This document shows, in pieces, positions 17,948 to 25,229 of a DNA stretch of 49,548 nucleotides. Under the pieces are notes generated by a model. It worked only from the letters and a program-made list of their open reading frames with translations, did not search any database and was not told where the DNA came from. Both the position numbers and the translations under genes were made by a program. Positions within the stretch are counted from its first letter, which is position 1. The number at the start of each line of letters is the position of its first letter. The stretch comes from Candidatus Binatia bacterium (GTDB lineage Bacteria > Desulfobacterota_B > Binatia > UBA9968 > JAJDTQ01): NCBI GenBank assembly GCA_022827045.1, contig JAJDTQ010000050.1:1-49548 (forward strand). Reading direction: 5' to 3'.

Positions 17948-19027
17948 ATGGCAAACAAGTACCAGATCATTGACGGCGACGGTCACGTCGTGGAGGACAT
18001 GGAGGCCATCACCAGCCGCTTTCCCAAGGCGGTTCAGGAACAGATGCGCTGGTCCAACCCGTTTCCGCCGCTGGATCACCTGCATTCCGCCAACGCCCAC
18101 AAGCTCCCGGAGGGGTCGTTCCAGCAGGTGGGCTTCGACGGCTGGGTGGAGTTCCTCGAAGACGTCGGCATCGACCGGACCGTTCTCTATCCCACCGTGG
18201 GGCTGTCCTACGGCAAGGTGGTCAGCCAGGACTGGGCCATCGACCTGGCGCGGTCCTACAACGACTGGATCGCCGAGAACTACATCCACAAGAGTCCCAG
18301 GTTCCAGGCAACGGCGCTGATCCCGCTGCAGGAGCCGGACGAGGCAGTCAAGGAGCTGCGCCGGGCGGTGGAGGACCTGGGCATGTGCGGCGCCATGCTG
18401 CCGTCCACGGGGATCCAGTTGCACCTGGGGCACAAGTACTACTGGCCGATCTACGAGGAGGCCGACCGGCTGGGCTGCTGCCTGGGCATCCACGGCGGCG
18501 CCCACGAAAACCTGGGGATGGACGACCTACATCCCTATGCCCCGGTGCATGCGCTGGGTCATCCGTTCGGGCAGATGATCTCCTTCGGCGGCATCGTCTT
18601 CAACGGCATCTTCGACAGGTACCCCAACGTGCGCATCGGTTTCCTGGAAGGCGGCGTCGCCTGGCTGCTGATGTGCCTGGAGCGCTTCGACCGCTCCTAC
18701 GAAACCCACATACAGCACGACCCCCGCAGCGAGTTCCTGCAGCTCAGGGACGGCGAGAGCGTCAGCCAGTACTGCAAGCGGCACATCGAAGACGGACGGA
18801 TCTACGTGGGCTGTGAGGGCCACGAGCCCGATCTGGCCCACGCCATCAGGACGGTGGGGAACAAGCCCTGGGTCTACTCCTCGGACTTCCCCCACGAGGT
18901 CAACAACGAGTTCTGCAAGGAAGAGCTGGGCGAAGTCATGGACAGCGAGGAACTGTCCGAGGACGACAAGACCGCGGTGCTGTCGCGCAACGCGGAGCGT
19001 TTCTACGACCTGCCCAGCGGGCTGTAA
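17948..19027 (+). CDS. Amidohydrolase 2 (ACMSD-like) family protein
   Basis: ATG 17948 is chosen because GGAGG ends seven bases upstream; a longer frame from 17870 would run through the promoter region. The 359-residue TIM-barrel protein begins YQIIDGDGHVVED, in which DxHxxE/D replaces the usual HxH pair, as in part of this family. Later landmarks are GIHGGAHENLG (His), HALGHPFGQ and the closing YSSDFPHEV with the metal-ligand Asp. Members decarboxylate or hydrolyse aromatic acids. It is monocistronic here. The reaction is not known. Confidence 0.87.
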   Translation: MANKYQIIDGDGHVVEDMEAITSRFPKAVQEQMRWSNPFPPLDHLHSANAHKLPEGSFQQVGFDGWVEFLEDVGIDRTVLYPTVGLSYGKVVSQDWAIDLARSYNDWIAENYIHKSPRFQATALIPLQEPDEAVKELRRAVEDLGMCGAMLPSTGIQLHLGHKYYWPIYEEADRLGCCLGIHGGAHENLGMDDLHPYAPVHALGHPFGQMISFGGIVFNGIFDRYPNVRIGFLEGGVAWLLMCLERFDRSYETHIQHDPRSEFLQLRDGESVSQYCKRHIEDGRIYVGCEGHEPDLAHAIRTVGNKPWVYSSDFPHEVNNEFCKEELGEVMDSEELSEDDKTAVLSRNAERFYDLPSGL

Positions 19028-19063
19028 GCCTGCACGATCGAGGGAGCGGAGGAGATTCCCGGA

Positions 19064-19309
19064 TCAGCGGTTCTCCAGAATCTTCTCCAGCTCCTTCCGA
19101 TCCTTTTCCGTGATTCCGCCCCTTTCCGGGGAACGAGTTTCCCGGGGCGGCGTGGTGAAGTCGATTCCCTGAAACCGGAAGGTAACGAGGTTGACGATCT
19201 CGTCGCGGTAGAGCCAGCCCAGCATCACCGCCAGTATGATGGCCGGAATGAGGAGCCACCCGCGGTGGTTCTTCTGCCTTCTCCTGCGCGGTCGTCGTCT
19301 TGTAGCCAT
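19064..19309 (-). CDS. Small single-pass membrane protein, unknown function
   Basis: An 81-residue product (90 if ATG 19336 is used) with a strongly basic N-terminus (ATRRRPRRRRQKNHRG), one membrane helix (WLLIPAIILAVMLGWLY) and an acidic/basic tail ending EKDRKELEKILENR. The positive-inside rule puts the N-terminus in the cytoplasm. It lies between the convergent amidohydrolase gene and the VOC gene, 46 bases downstream of the latter. Neither start has a strong ribosome site. It is not recognised; it is called because the helix and charge pattern are protein-like. Confidence 0.55.
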   Translation of the reverse strand: MATRRRPRRRRQKNHRGWLLIPAIILAVMLGWLYRDEIVNLVTFRFQGIDFTTPPRETRSPERGGITEKDRKELEKILENR

Positions 19310-19355
19310 TCCAGGAGGCGATCTCGTCCGCGCCATGTGGCGCCGGACCCTGGTC

Positions 19356-20159
19356 TCAGTGCTCGCTGATATCGATCATCACCCCGTCAGGGTCCGCGAG
19401 CTGGTACTCGCCGAACTTGCACTTGGCGAACAGCGCCAGCCGCGCCTCCGCCTCCGGTCCCGCGCCCACGGGGCCGGGGCTCAGATAGGGGTTGCGCTTG
19501 GACAGCTCCTCGAGCCGGTCCTTGACCGCCTGCACGCTCTCCACTTTGAAGCCGATGTGCTCCAGCGCCGGACGTTCGATGCCGGTGCCGGCATAGTCGG
19601 AGATCTTCCACGGCGAGATGATCAGGGTAACCCGCCCGTCCGTCAGGTAGCAGTTGGGGTCGTCCGCGGGCTTCTCGGTCTCCAGCAGGTCGAAGACGTC
19701 ACGGTAGAACTGCGCCACCCGATCCGGCTCCACCGCGCGCAGCACGAAGTGATTGACGTAGCGCTCGGCTTCACGATCCCCATCCACGTACACGTCGGTG
19801 CGGTTCTCCATGTCCTCATGGGAAAGGTCGAACACGTTCCCCGCGGGGTCGTGGGTGCTCAGGCCGGCGAACGGGCGGTTGCTCGGCCGTTTGAGGATGT
19901 GCACCTTCGGGTACTTCTCGGCCATGCGCGCGGCCACGCCCTCGACGTCGTCCACCTCGAAGCCGAAGTGGTCCAACCCGCCCTGGCGGCCGGGCCGGCG
20001 CGGGTTGATGTTGATGCCCACGTAGCCGTCGCTCACCACCGAGGCGCTCTCGATGCGCGCGCGCTCGGCGGTCTTCATGCCGAACACGGCCTGGTAGAAC
20101 TTTTCCTCGATGGCGTAGTTCGAGCTGACGATGGCCAGGTGCTTGATCTTCGTGGTCAT
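19356..20159 (-). CDS. VOC-fold protein with two glyoxalase/dioxygenase modules
   Basis: The start at 20159 is fixed by GAGGGAGGGTACGGTC ATG; the longer in-frame version to 20231 is rejected. The 267-residue protein has two VOC modules: MTTKIKHLAIVSSNYAIEEKFY starts the first, with LDHFGFEVDDVEGVA, and NHFVLRAVEPDRVAQFY starts the second, with LEHIGFKVESVQAVK. His and Glu at the expected metal positions are visible (HLAIV, DHFGFE, NHFVLR, EHIGFK). This two-module design is that of extradiol ring-cleavage dioxygenases and relatives. The substrate is unknown. Confidence 0.85.
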   Translation of the reverse strand: MTTKIKHLAIVSSNYAIEEKFYQAVFGMKTAERARIESASVVSDGYVGININPRRPGRQGGLDHFGFEVDDVEGVAARMAEKYPKVHILKRPSNRPFAGLSTHDPAGNVFDLSHEDMENRTDVYVDGDREAERYVNHFVLRAVEPDRVAQFYRDVFDLLETEKPADDPNCYLTDGRVTLIISPWKISDYAGTGIERPALEHIGFKVESVQAVKDRLEELSKRNPYLSPGPVGAGPEAEARLALFAKCKFGEYQLADPDGVMIDISEH

Positions 20160-20243
20160 GACCGTACCCTCCCTCTCACGCGGTTGAATTGGGCGAGGCG
20201 CTACGACTGCAAGGGTGTCAAAACCGCCCATGCGCGGCCCGAA

Positions 20244-21179
20244 TCAGCCCACCCGCAGCACCACCTTGCCTCTTGTATGACCCGCCCGGCTCGCTTCGTG
20301 CGCCTTCCGCGCCTCGTTCAACGGAAACACCTTGTCGACGTGAACCCGCAGCCGTCCCGCTTCGGCCAGGTCGGCGATGGCGCGAAGCTGTTCCCCATCC
20401 GCGTGGACGGAAACGTGCTGCGCCCGGACACCATGCGCCGAGGCCTCCTCCTGGCTGGGCCGTCCGCGAATGGACACAAGCATGCCGCCGGGCTTGAGCA
20501 CGTCCCAGGACCGTTCCAGGACGTCCCCGCCCACGCCGTCCAGCACCACATCCATTTCGCCGGCCACGTCCTGGAAGCGGGATACGTTGTAGTCGATGAC
20601 GCGGTCTACGCCCAGCTCCCGCAGGAACGCCTCGTTTCGCGCCGATGCCGTACCCGTGACATGGGCGCCTCTCCACTTCGCGAGTTGTACCGCGATGTGC
20701 CCCACGCCTCCCGCGGCCGCGTGAATGAGCACGGACTGGTCGACCTGTAGATCGGCGGTGTCGAACAACGCCTGCCACGCGGTGAGGGCCGCAAGCGGCA
20801 GCCCGGCGGCCTGCGCGTCATCCATGGTCTCCGGCTTGGCAACGAGGTCCTCTGCCGGGGCGGCTACGTATTCAGCATAGCCGCCGCCTCCCCAGGGCCA
20901 TCGCACCATGCCGCAGACCGCGTCGCCGGCCTTGAAGTCCGACATGCCGGCGCCCACGGCTTCGACCACCCCGGACACGTCCCAGCCCGGGATGAAGGGA
21001 AAAGGATCCTCAAGCCGTGAAGCGATGCCCTCGCCCGCACACGTCTTCCAGTCCACCGGATTGATGCCCGCAGCGTGGATACGCACCAGCACCTCGCCGT
21101 CCCGCGGCTCGGGCGTCGGCGCGTCTTCGACCTTCAGGCTGTCGAGTCCGCCGAACTCGTGGATACGTACCGCTTGCAT
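20244..21179 (-). CDS. MDR-superfamily NAD(P)H-dependent oxidoreductase (quinone reductase type)
   Basis: 311 residues, typical of zinc-independent medium-chain reductases. The N-terminal GroES-like half contains HAAGINPVDWK and PFIPGWDVSGVVEAVGAG. The Rossmann half has HAAAGGVGHIAVQLAKWRGA near residue 150. The catalytic zinc ligands of alcohol dehydrogenases are absent. It should reduce quinones or enones with NADPH in the cytoplasm. It follows the VOC gene at 21290 on the same strand, with an interspersed repeat between, and precedes the other VOC gene. Confidence 0.9.
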   Translation of the reverse strand: MQAVRIHEFGGLDSLKVEDAPTPEPRDGEVLVRIHAAGINPVDWKTCAGEGIASRLEDPFPFIPGWDVSGVVEAVGAGMSDFKAGDAVCGMVRWPWGGGGYAEYVAAPAEDLVAKPETMDDAQAAGLPLAALTAWQALFDTADLQVDQSVLIHAAAGGVGHIAVQLAKWRGAHVTGTASARNEAFLRELGVDRVIDYNVSRFQDVAGEMDVVLDGVGGDVLERSWDVLKPGGMLVSIRGRPSQEEASAHGVRAQHVSVHADGEQLRAIADLAEAGRLRVHVDKVFPLNEARKAHEASRAGHTRGKVVLRVG

Positions 21180-21216
21180 GGAGCTAGATTAACTTACGCA
21201 GTCGTAACCTGACAAC

Positions 21217-21250
21217 CGGGGCGGGCGGGTTCAGAATCCGCCCCTACACC
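21217..21250. repeat. Interspersed palindromic repeat, GCGGGTTCAGAATCCGC type
   Basis: GGGCGGGCGGGTTCAGAA then TCCGCCCCTACACC; same family as 21784-21815. Confidence 0.6.
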
Positions 21251-21289
21251 TTGGGCTGGCGACCGGCTTTGCCGTGGTCGGTAAGTTTT

Positions 21290-21733
21290 CTATCCGGTTT
21301 CCGCGTCCCAATCGAACATGCGCCGTAGCCGGCGAGCGTTGAAGTTCATGACTTCGAGCAGCAGGCCGTCGGGATCGGAGAAGAAGGTCGCGTAGTAGTC
21401 GTCGGAGTACTGCGTGTACGCCCGTGGCTCGGTGGCGTCGACGCCGGCCGCCCGAAGCTCCCCCGCGGCGCGGTCCACGGCCTGTTCGTCCACCACGCGA
21501 AAGCACAGGTGGGACGGCGAGCCTGCACCGGTCCCGGTCGCCGCGCCGTCACGGAGCACGACCCAGTAGGTGAGCTGACGGTTGTCGTAGCGCAGCCGTG
21601 GAGAGACCCTGTCCGAAACCGCTCCTTTCCGGAAGCCCAGTATCGGCATCACCTTGTCGTAGAAGGCTTCCGCCGCGGCGAGGTCCCGGACCGGGATGAA
21701 CACGTGATCGATGCCCAGGACTTCAACCGGCAT
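21290..21733 (-). CDS. VOC-fold protein (glyoxalase/bleomycin-resistance family)
   Basis: A single-module, 147-residue VOC protein starting MPVEVLGIDHVFIPVRDLAA, with GGAGAAAAGCC before the ATG. Candidate metal ligands are His10 (IDHVF), the His in PSHLCFRV and the Glu in GLLLEVMN. It is of the dimeric glyoxalase/fosfomycin-type fold but cannot be assigned to a reaction. It lies between the GrdE-like gene and the MDR gene on the same strand, set off by interspersed repeats on both sides, so co-transcription is uncertain. Confidence 0.85.
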   Translation of the reverse strand: MPVEVLGIDHVFIPVRDLAAAEAFYDKVMPILGFRKGAVSDRVSPRLRYDNRQLTYWVVLRDGAATGTGAGSPSHLCFRVVDEQAVDRAAGELRAAGVDATEPRAYTQYSDDYYATFFSDPDGLLLEVMNFNARRLRRMFDWDAETG

Positions 21734-21783
21734 GGCTTTTCTCCGTCGGGTTCAGGGCCGCGAGCCCCGGTGGCCCGGTGCCG

Positions 21784-21815
21784 GCCCGGGCGGGTTTGAA
21801 CCCCGCCCCTACACC
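21784..21815. repeat. Interspersed palindromic repeat, GCGGGTTTGAACCCCGC type
   Basis: GCCCGGGCGGGTTTGAAC then CCCGCCCCTACACC. It separates the GrdE-like gene from the VOC gene and may end transcription. Confidence 0.65.
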
Positions 21816-21834
21816 CAAGGGTCCAGCGGCGTGG

Positions 21835-23160
21835 TCAGTGGGCGCGGCAGGTCCGCTCGGCGCCGCCCCACAGGTCGGTGGCGCCGAGGAGGGCGTCGGC
21901 GGCGTCCAGGCTCATCGGCTCGAAGGCCGACACCACAGGAGCGCCGGGATAGTTGAGCACCTGCAACCGTTCATACGCGCCCACCACCCGGTCCGCGGCC
22001 GGCAGCTCCAGGGTACGGTCGCGGGTGCCCGTACTCACCACCGCGTCAGCGGTGTCGTCGTAGAACAGGAGCGGGGAGTCCGTGCCGTCCCTGCCGCCGT
22101 ACTCGTAGGTGACCAGGACCGTCTTGATCCCCCGGTGCTCGCAGGCTCCCACGGTCAGCATCACCTCCAGGAAGGCGTTGCCGGAGCCGAGCCAGGTGAT
22201 GAGCGCCGCCTCCGCTCCCAGCGCCCGGGCTACCTGCGCCGCGTTCTGTGCCGCCACTTCCTTTTCGCGGAAACTCTCGAAGCGTATGCGTTGCAGGACG
22301 ACGCCGGCGAAGTCGAGCCGCCGGCCGTGTTCTCCGGACAGGCGCAGGGCCAGCGGATGGTTCTGCCAGTCCCAGGTGGTGGGGTAGTAAGCGATGGTCT
22401 TCAGCGTGTTCCCGGTGATGGCCCCGTCCAGCAGCTCGTTGGGGTGAACCACCGTGGCCAGGGACTCACGCACCGGCAGGCCGTAGTATCCCAGACCGGT
22501 CGGCAGGTGCTCCGACTCGGTGATGCAGCCGACGATGACGACGGCCTTGGGGAGGGCCGGATTCCCGTGGGCCGCCCCGTGGGTTTCGACCGCGGCAGGC
22601 TCGGCGCCGACGGTCGTTTCCGCGAGCCGCTGGGCCACCCGGTACTCGGCGGCTTGTATCACCTGGTGGGCCTCGGCCTCGATCAGATCCGGAGGGAGTT
22701 CGAGGGTCAGGACGAGGTGCGGCAGCCGGCTGAAGCCCGTGAGGTCGGCTCCCGGCCCCCACATGTCGAGAATAGCGCTTCGCTGGGCGGTGGTTCCGGT
22801 GCGGACGGTGCCTTCGTACTCGGCCGTGGTCATGAGCGTCATGCCGGAAAGCCGGTGGGTGCGCCCGGCACCCACGGGAGTCACCGGGTTCGTGATTCCG
22901 GGAAATACCTGGCCGCCGCCGGCCACCTTGACCCGAGGCTCCACCGCATCGCGGATGCCGGTTACCCGCACGTGTTCGCCGGGGCGCACGATGTCGAGCC
23001 GGGCGGAGAGGATCCTGGGGTCGCGGGAAGCGATCTCGACCACTTCCCCCTCGTCCACCTCCAGGGTGCGGCCGTCGTAGCGCAGCGCGCCGCCGAACCG
23101 GAGGTCGTCCACCGGGAATTCCGCCAGCTCCAGCGGCGTGGCGTGCCGGTCGCGGCTCAT
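21835..23160 (-). CDS. GrdE-like subunit of glycine/sarcosine/betaine reductase component B
   Basis: The 441-residue protein follows classical GrdE along its length: ITNPVTPVGAGRTHRLSGM near residue 90, ELLDGAITGN near 245, and GIKTVLVTYEYGGRDG then ADAVVSTG toward the end. In clostridial GrdE the segment SGNCVSACDKNT holds the Cys at which the precursor is cut to make a pyruvoyl group. Here the matching segment reads TGNTLKTIAYYPTT, so that Cys is replaced by Thr. The subunit may not be processed, and the chemistry of the complex may differ. Its ATG overlaps the stop of the GrdB-like gene by four bases (ATGA), implying translational coupling and a 1:1 complex. The family is firm; the glycine reductase function is doubtful. 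Confidence 0.85.
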   Translation of the reverse strand: MSRDRHATPLELAEFPVDDLRFGGALRYDGRTLEVDEGEVVEIASRDPRILSARLDIVRPGEHVRVTGIRDAVEPRVKVAGGGQVFPGITNPVTPVGAGRTHRLSGMTLMTTAEYEGTVRTGTTAQRSAILDMWGPGADLTGFSRLPHLVLTLELPPDLIEAEAHQVIQAAEYRVAQRLAETTVGAEPAAVETHGAAHGNPALPKAVVIVGCITESEHLPTGLGYYGLPVRESLATVVHPNELLDGAITGNTLKTIAYYPTTWDWQNHPLALRLSGEHGRRLDFAGVVLQRIRFESFREKEVAAQNAAQVARALGAEAALITWLGSGNAFLEVMLTVGACEHRGIKTVLVTYEYGGRDGTDSPLLFYDDTADAVVSTGTRDRTLELPAADRVVGAYERLQVLNYPGAPVVSAFEPMSLDAADALLGATDLWGGAERTCRAH

Positions 23161-24485
23161 GACGCCGGGTCGGGGGTGAACACGGTGCTCTCCTCGACCT
23201 CTTCTTCGAGAGCCTTGAGAGCGGTCTCGACGATGGACTTGCGCAGCTTCTCGTCAACCTCCGGCGGTAGGCTCGGGTCGCCGCAGGGATGGGGAATCTT
23301 GACTCCCTTGACGATGCGGCTGGCGCCGACCTGTTCCGCCAGCGGAAACATGGCGCTGATCATCGACACGGGAACTCCGGCACGGTCCAGTTCTTTGCTG
23401 ATCACAGCTCCGCTGCGACTGCAGGTACCTCACGTGCTCACCAACAGCGCGGCGTCCACGCTGTTGGCCTTGAGCTCCGCGGCGATCTCCTCGCCCACCC
23501 GCTTCATGGCCGCGGGCGAGCCCTGGTTGCCCGGTATGACGTAGTAGGCGGGGTAGAGGTCCTCGTACTTCCCTTCCTGTTGAAGCTCCCGCAGGGCGTC
23601 CAGGGGAACGCCGTAGAGCGGGTTGGCGTTCATGTTGGCGACGTTGTAACCGCCGTGAACCGCCTCCCACGTGCCCGGCTCCATGGTCTTGAGCTCGGCC
23701 ACCGGATACTTGCGCCAGAAGGTGTTGCGGAAGGTCTTGAAACCGTCGGGGTTGCCCCACGGCACCACGCCGCTGGTGGTGACCAGCGCGATCTTGGCCT
23801 TGCCCACCTGGGTTACGGCGGCCGCGGGCGCCACCCGGTCCCAGGTCTGCATGGGCACTTCGGTGGCGAAGGGCCTCCCTTCCAGCTTGTCGAACAGCAT
23901 GTCGAGGGCGCGGTCGGCGCCGGTCCGGTCGCTTCTTTCCTGGATCCGGATGCCGCGCGGCAGGTAGCCCTCGTCCTCGGCGGCGGCAACCGGTTGGCCT
24001 TCGAGCCGCTTGAGAACGAACCGGCCGAGATCATCCAGGGCCTTGCCCATGCCGGCGGCGGTCTCCGTGGTGGGGAGCAGGAACAGCCTGGGATCGTGGT
24101 ATTCGCGGTACGTGTCCACGGCGGGATTGTCCGCGTGCATGGCGGTGACGCAGACACGGTCCAGTTCGGTGGCGATCATGTGGCCGATCTCGACGCAGGC
24201 CAGACCGTAACGCCCGGCATTGAACGCTGGGCCGAGCACGATCACTTCCGCATCGGCCGCCGAGATCTCACGCAGGAGGGACGCGCGTGCCTCTTCGGGC
24301 TGTTCATGGAAGTGGTTGTCGCCGAAGTAGATGGTAGGCGCCACCTCCGCCTCGCCTTGCAGCACCCGTTGCAGGCCCCGAGACGGGCCCGCCGGTGTAT
24401 CGAGCGTTCCTGGAGCGGTATCCGCCTTCTCCTCGCCGCCGATTCCGGCGAAGAACTGGTTCACGACGTGTGCGACGCGCGTCAT
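23157..24485 (-). CDS. grdB: GrdB-like selenoprotein, UGA read as selenocysteine
   Basis: Read with the UGA at 23430-23432 as selenocysteine, this is one 442-residue protein. AAGGAGG stands six bases before the ATG. NQFFAGIGGEEKAD near residue 8, GPAFNAGRYGLACVEIG near 85 and DEGYLPRGIRI near 170 match clostridial GrdB. The decisive segment is LLVST-U-GTCSRSGAVISKE (Sec352, Cys355), matching LTSTUGTC of GrdB. After it, the frame continues with IPHPCGDPSLPPE and EEVEESTVF up to the true stop at 23157. The second Cys of the usual UxxCxxC is Ser here. In glycine reductase this subunit activates the amine substrate. GrdE follows with a four-base overlap. No grdA, grdC or grdD is in the window. 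Confidence 0.88.
23385..23432 (-). promoter_or_regulatory. Selenocysteine UGA codon and candidate bacterial SECIS region
   Basis: UGA occupies 23432-23430. Just after it, UGCAGU (23423-23418) can pair with GCUGUG (23408-23403) around a nine-base loop, with several wobble pairs. The codon itself is well supported by the protein alignment; the hairpin is a weak by-eye proposal that folding software must test. Confidence 0.45.
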
Positions 24486-24537
24486 GGTTGGCCTCCTTGA
24501 TCGGGTTCTGGTGTCCCGAAACCAGTAAATGAACCAG

Positions 24538-24625
24538 ACAGGACACTAGCGAACACCGGCTCTCCACGCAAGGGAATCGACGAGGGGCTCCCAGGATGTC
24601 CTGTTCTGTCGTGAGACTGTCCTGT
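24538..24625. promoter_or_regulatory. Three TGTCCTGT boxes between divergent grdB and HTH genes
   Basis: TGTCCTGT stands at 24597-24604 and 24618-24625 on the plus strand, 21 bases apart start to start (two helical turns). It also stands at 24538-24545 on the minus strand. They lie 53-139 bases before grdB and 55-142 bases before the HTH gene. They look like operators, most simply for the adjacent regulator. Confidence 0.5.
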
Positions 24626-24679
24626 AGTCGCCGAGATTCTGCGATTGCGCGTTGAGCCCCGGATCACTATCATCTCTTC

Positions 24680-25213
24680 ATGCCTATCATCGACCGCAAC
24701 CTCTTGCGCCGGCTTCGAGTAAGGCTCGGCTGGACTCAGGAGGACCTCGCGGCCAGGGTTGGATGCGATTCCCGGACCATTCAACGCGCGGAACAGGGAC
24801 ACGGTATCCGTCTTCGGACCGCCAGGGAGATCAGCCAAGCCCTCGAGGTCGACTTGCCGACGATCATGCCGCTCGACGGCAGGGACGATGACCAACCCGT
24901 GGCGACCTCCGAGGCTGAAGGCACAGCGAAACGAGACCGCAAGTACGTGTACATCGTCCACACTGACGACATACCGCCCTTCGAAGAGATCGCGGGAAAG
25001 GTGGAAGACGCTCCGAACTGGGAAGCCACCTCGCTGGGACTACACGTTGAAGTCTACCTGTCCCCGGACGAGGCTGCCCGTGTTCACGCTCTCGAATCCG
25101 TCTCGGTGTTTGACGAGAAACAGCACGTTCTTACCGCGCTGGACATCGCGACGCACGACGAATTCCTGTGGTCCAAACGGGCGACAGAGGCGCACAAGTA
25201 TCGAAACAAGTAA
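24680..25213 (+). CDS. XRE-family helix-turn-helix regulator next to grdB
   Basis: A 177-residue protein. Residues 8-55 form a Cro/CI-type domain (LGWTQEDLAARVGCDSRTIQ, then RAEQGHGIRLRTAREISQAL). A Cys-free C-terminal domain of ~95 residues begins at KRDRKYVYIVHTDD and has mixed alpha/beta character; it is not recognised. The helix-turn-helix is close to that of 13191-13715 and both proteins are about the same length, so they are paralogs with different sensor halves. It is transcribed away from grdB, with 194 bases and three TGTCCTGT boxes between them, so control of the grdB-grdE pair is likely. The ATG has no clear ribosome site. Confidence 0.8.
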   Translation: MPIIDRNLLRRLRVRLGWTQEDLAARVGCDSRTIQRAEQGHGIRLRTAREISQALEVDLPTIMPLDGRDDDQPVATSEAEGTAKRDRKYVYIVHTDDIPPFEEIAGKVEDAPNWEATSLGLHVEVYLSPDEAARVHALESVSVFDEKQHVLTALDIATHDEFLWSKRATEAHKYRNK

Positions 25214-25229
25214 AGCCTCCCAGGGCCTC

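Noticed and set aside
23405..23460. GrdB gene broken by a nonsense mutation or sequencing error
   Set aside because: The stop is UGA exactly at the known selenocysteine position, homology continues in the same frame on both sides and the downstream gene is translationally coupled.
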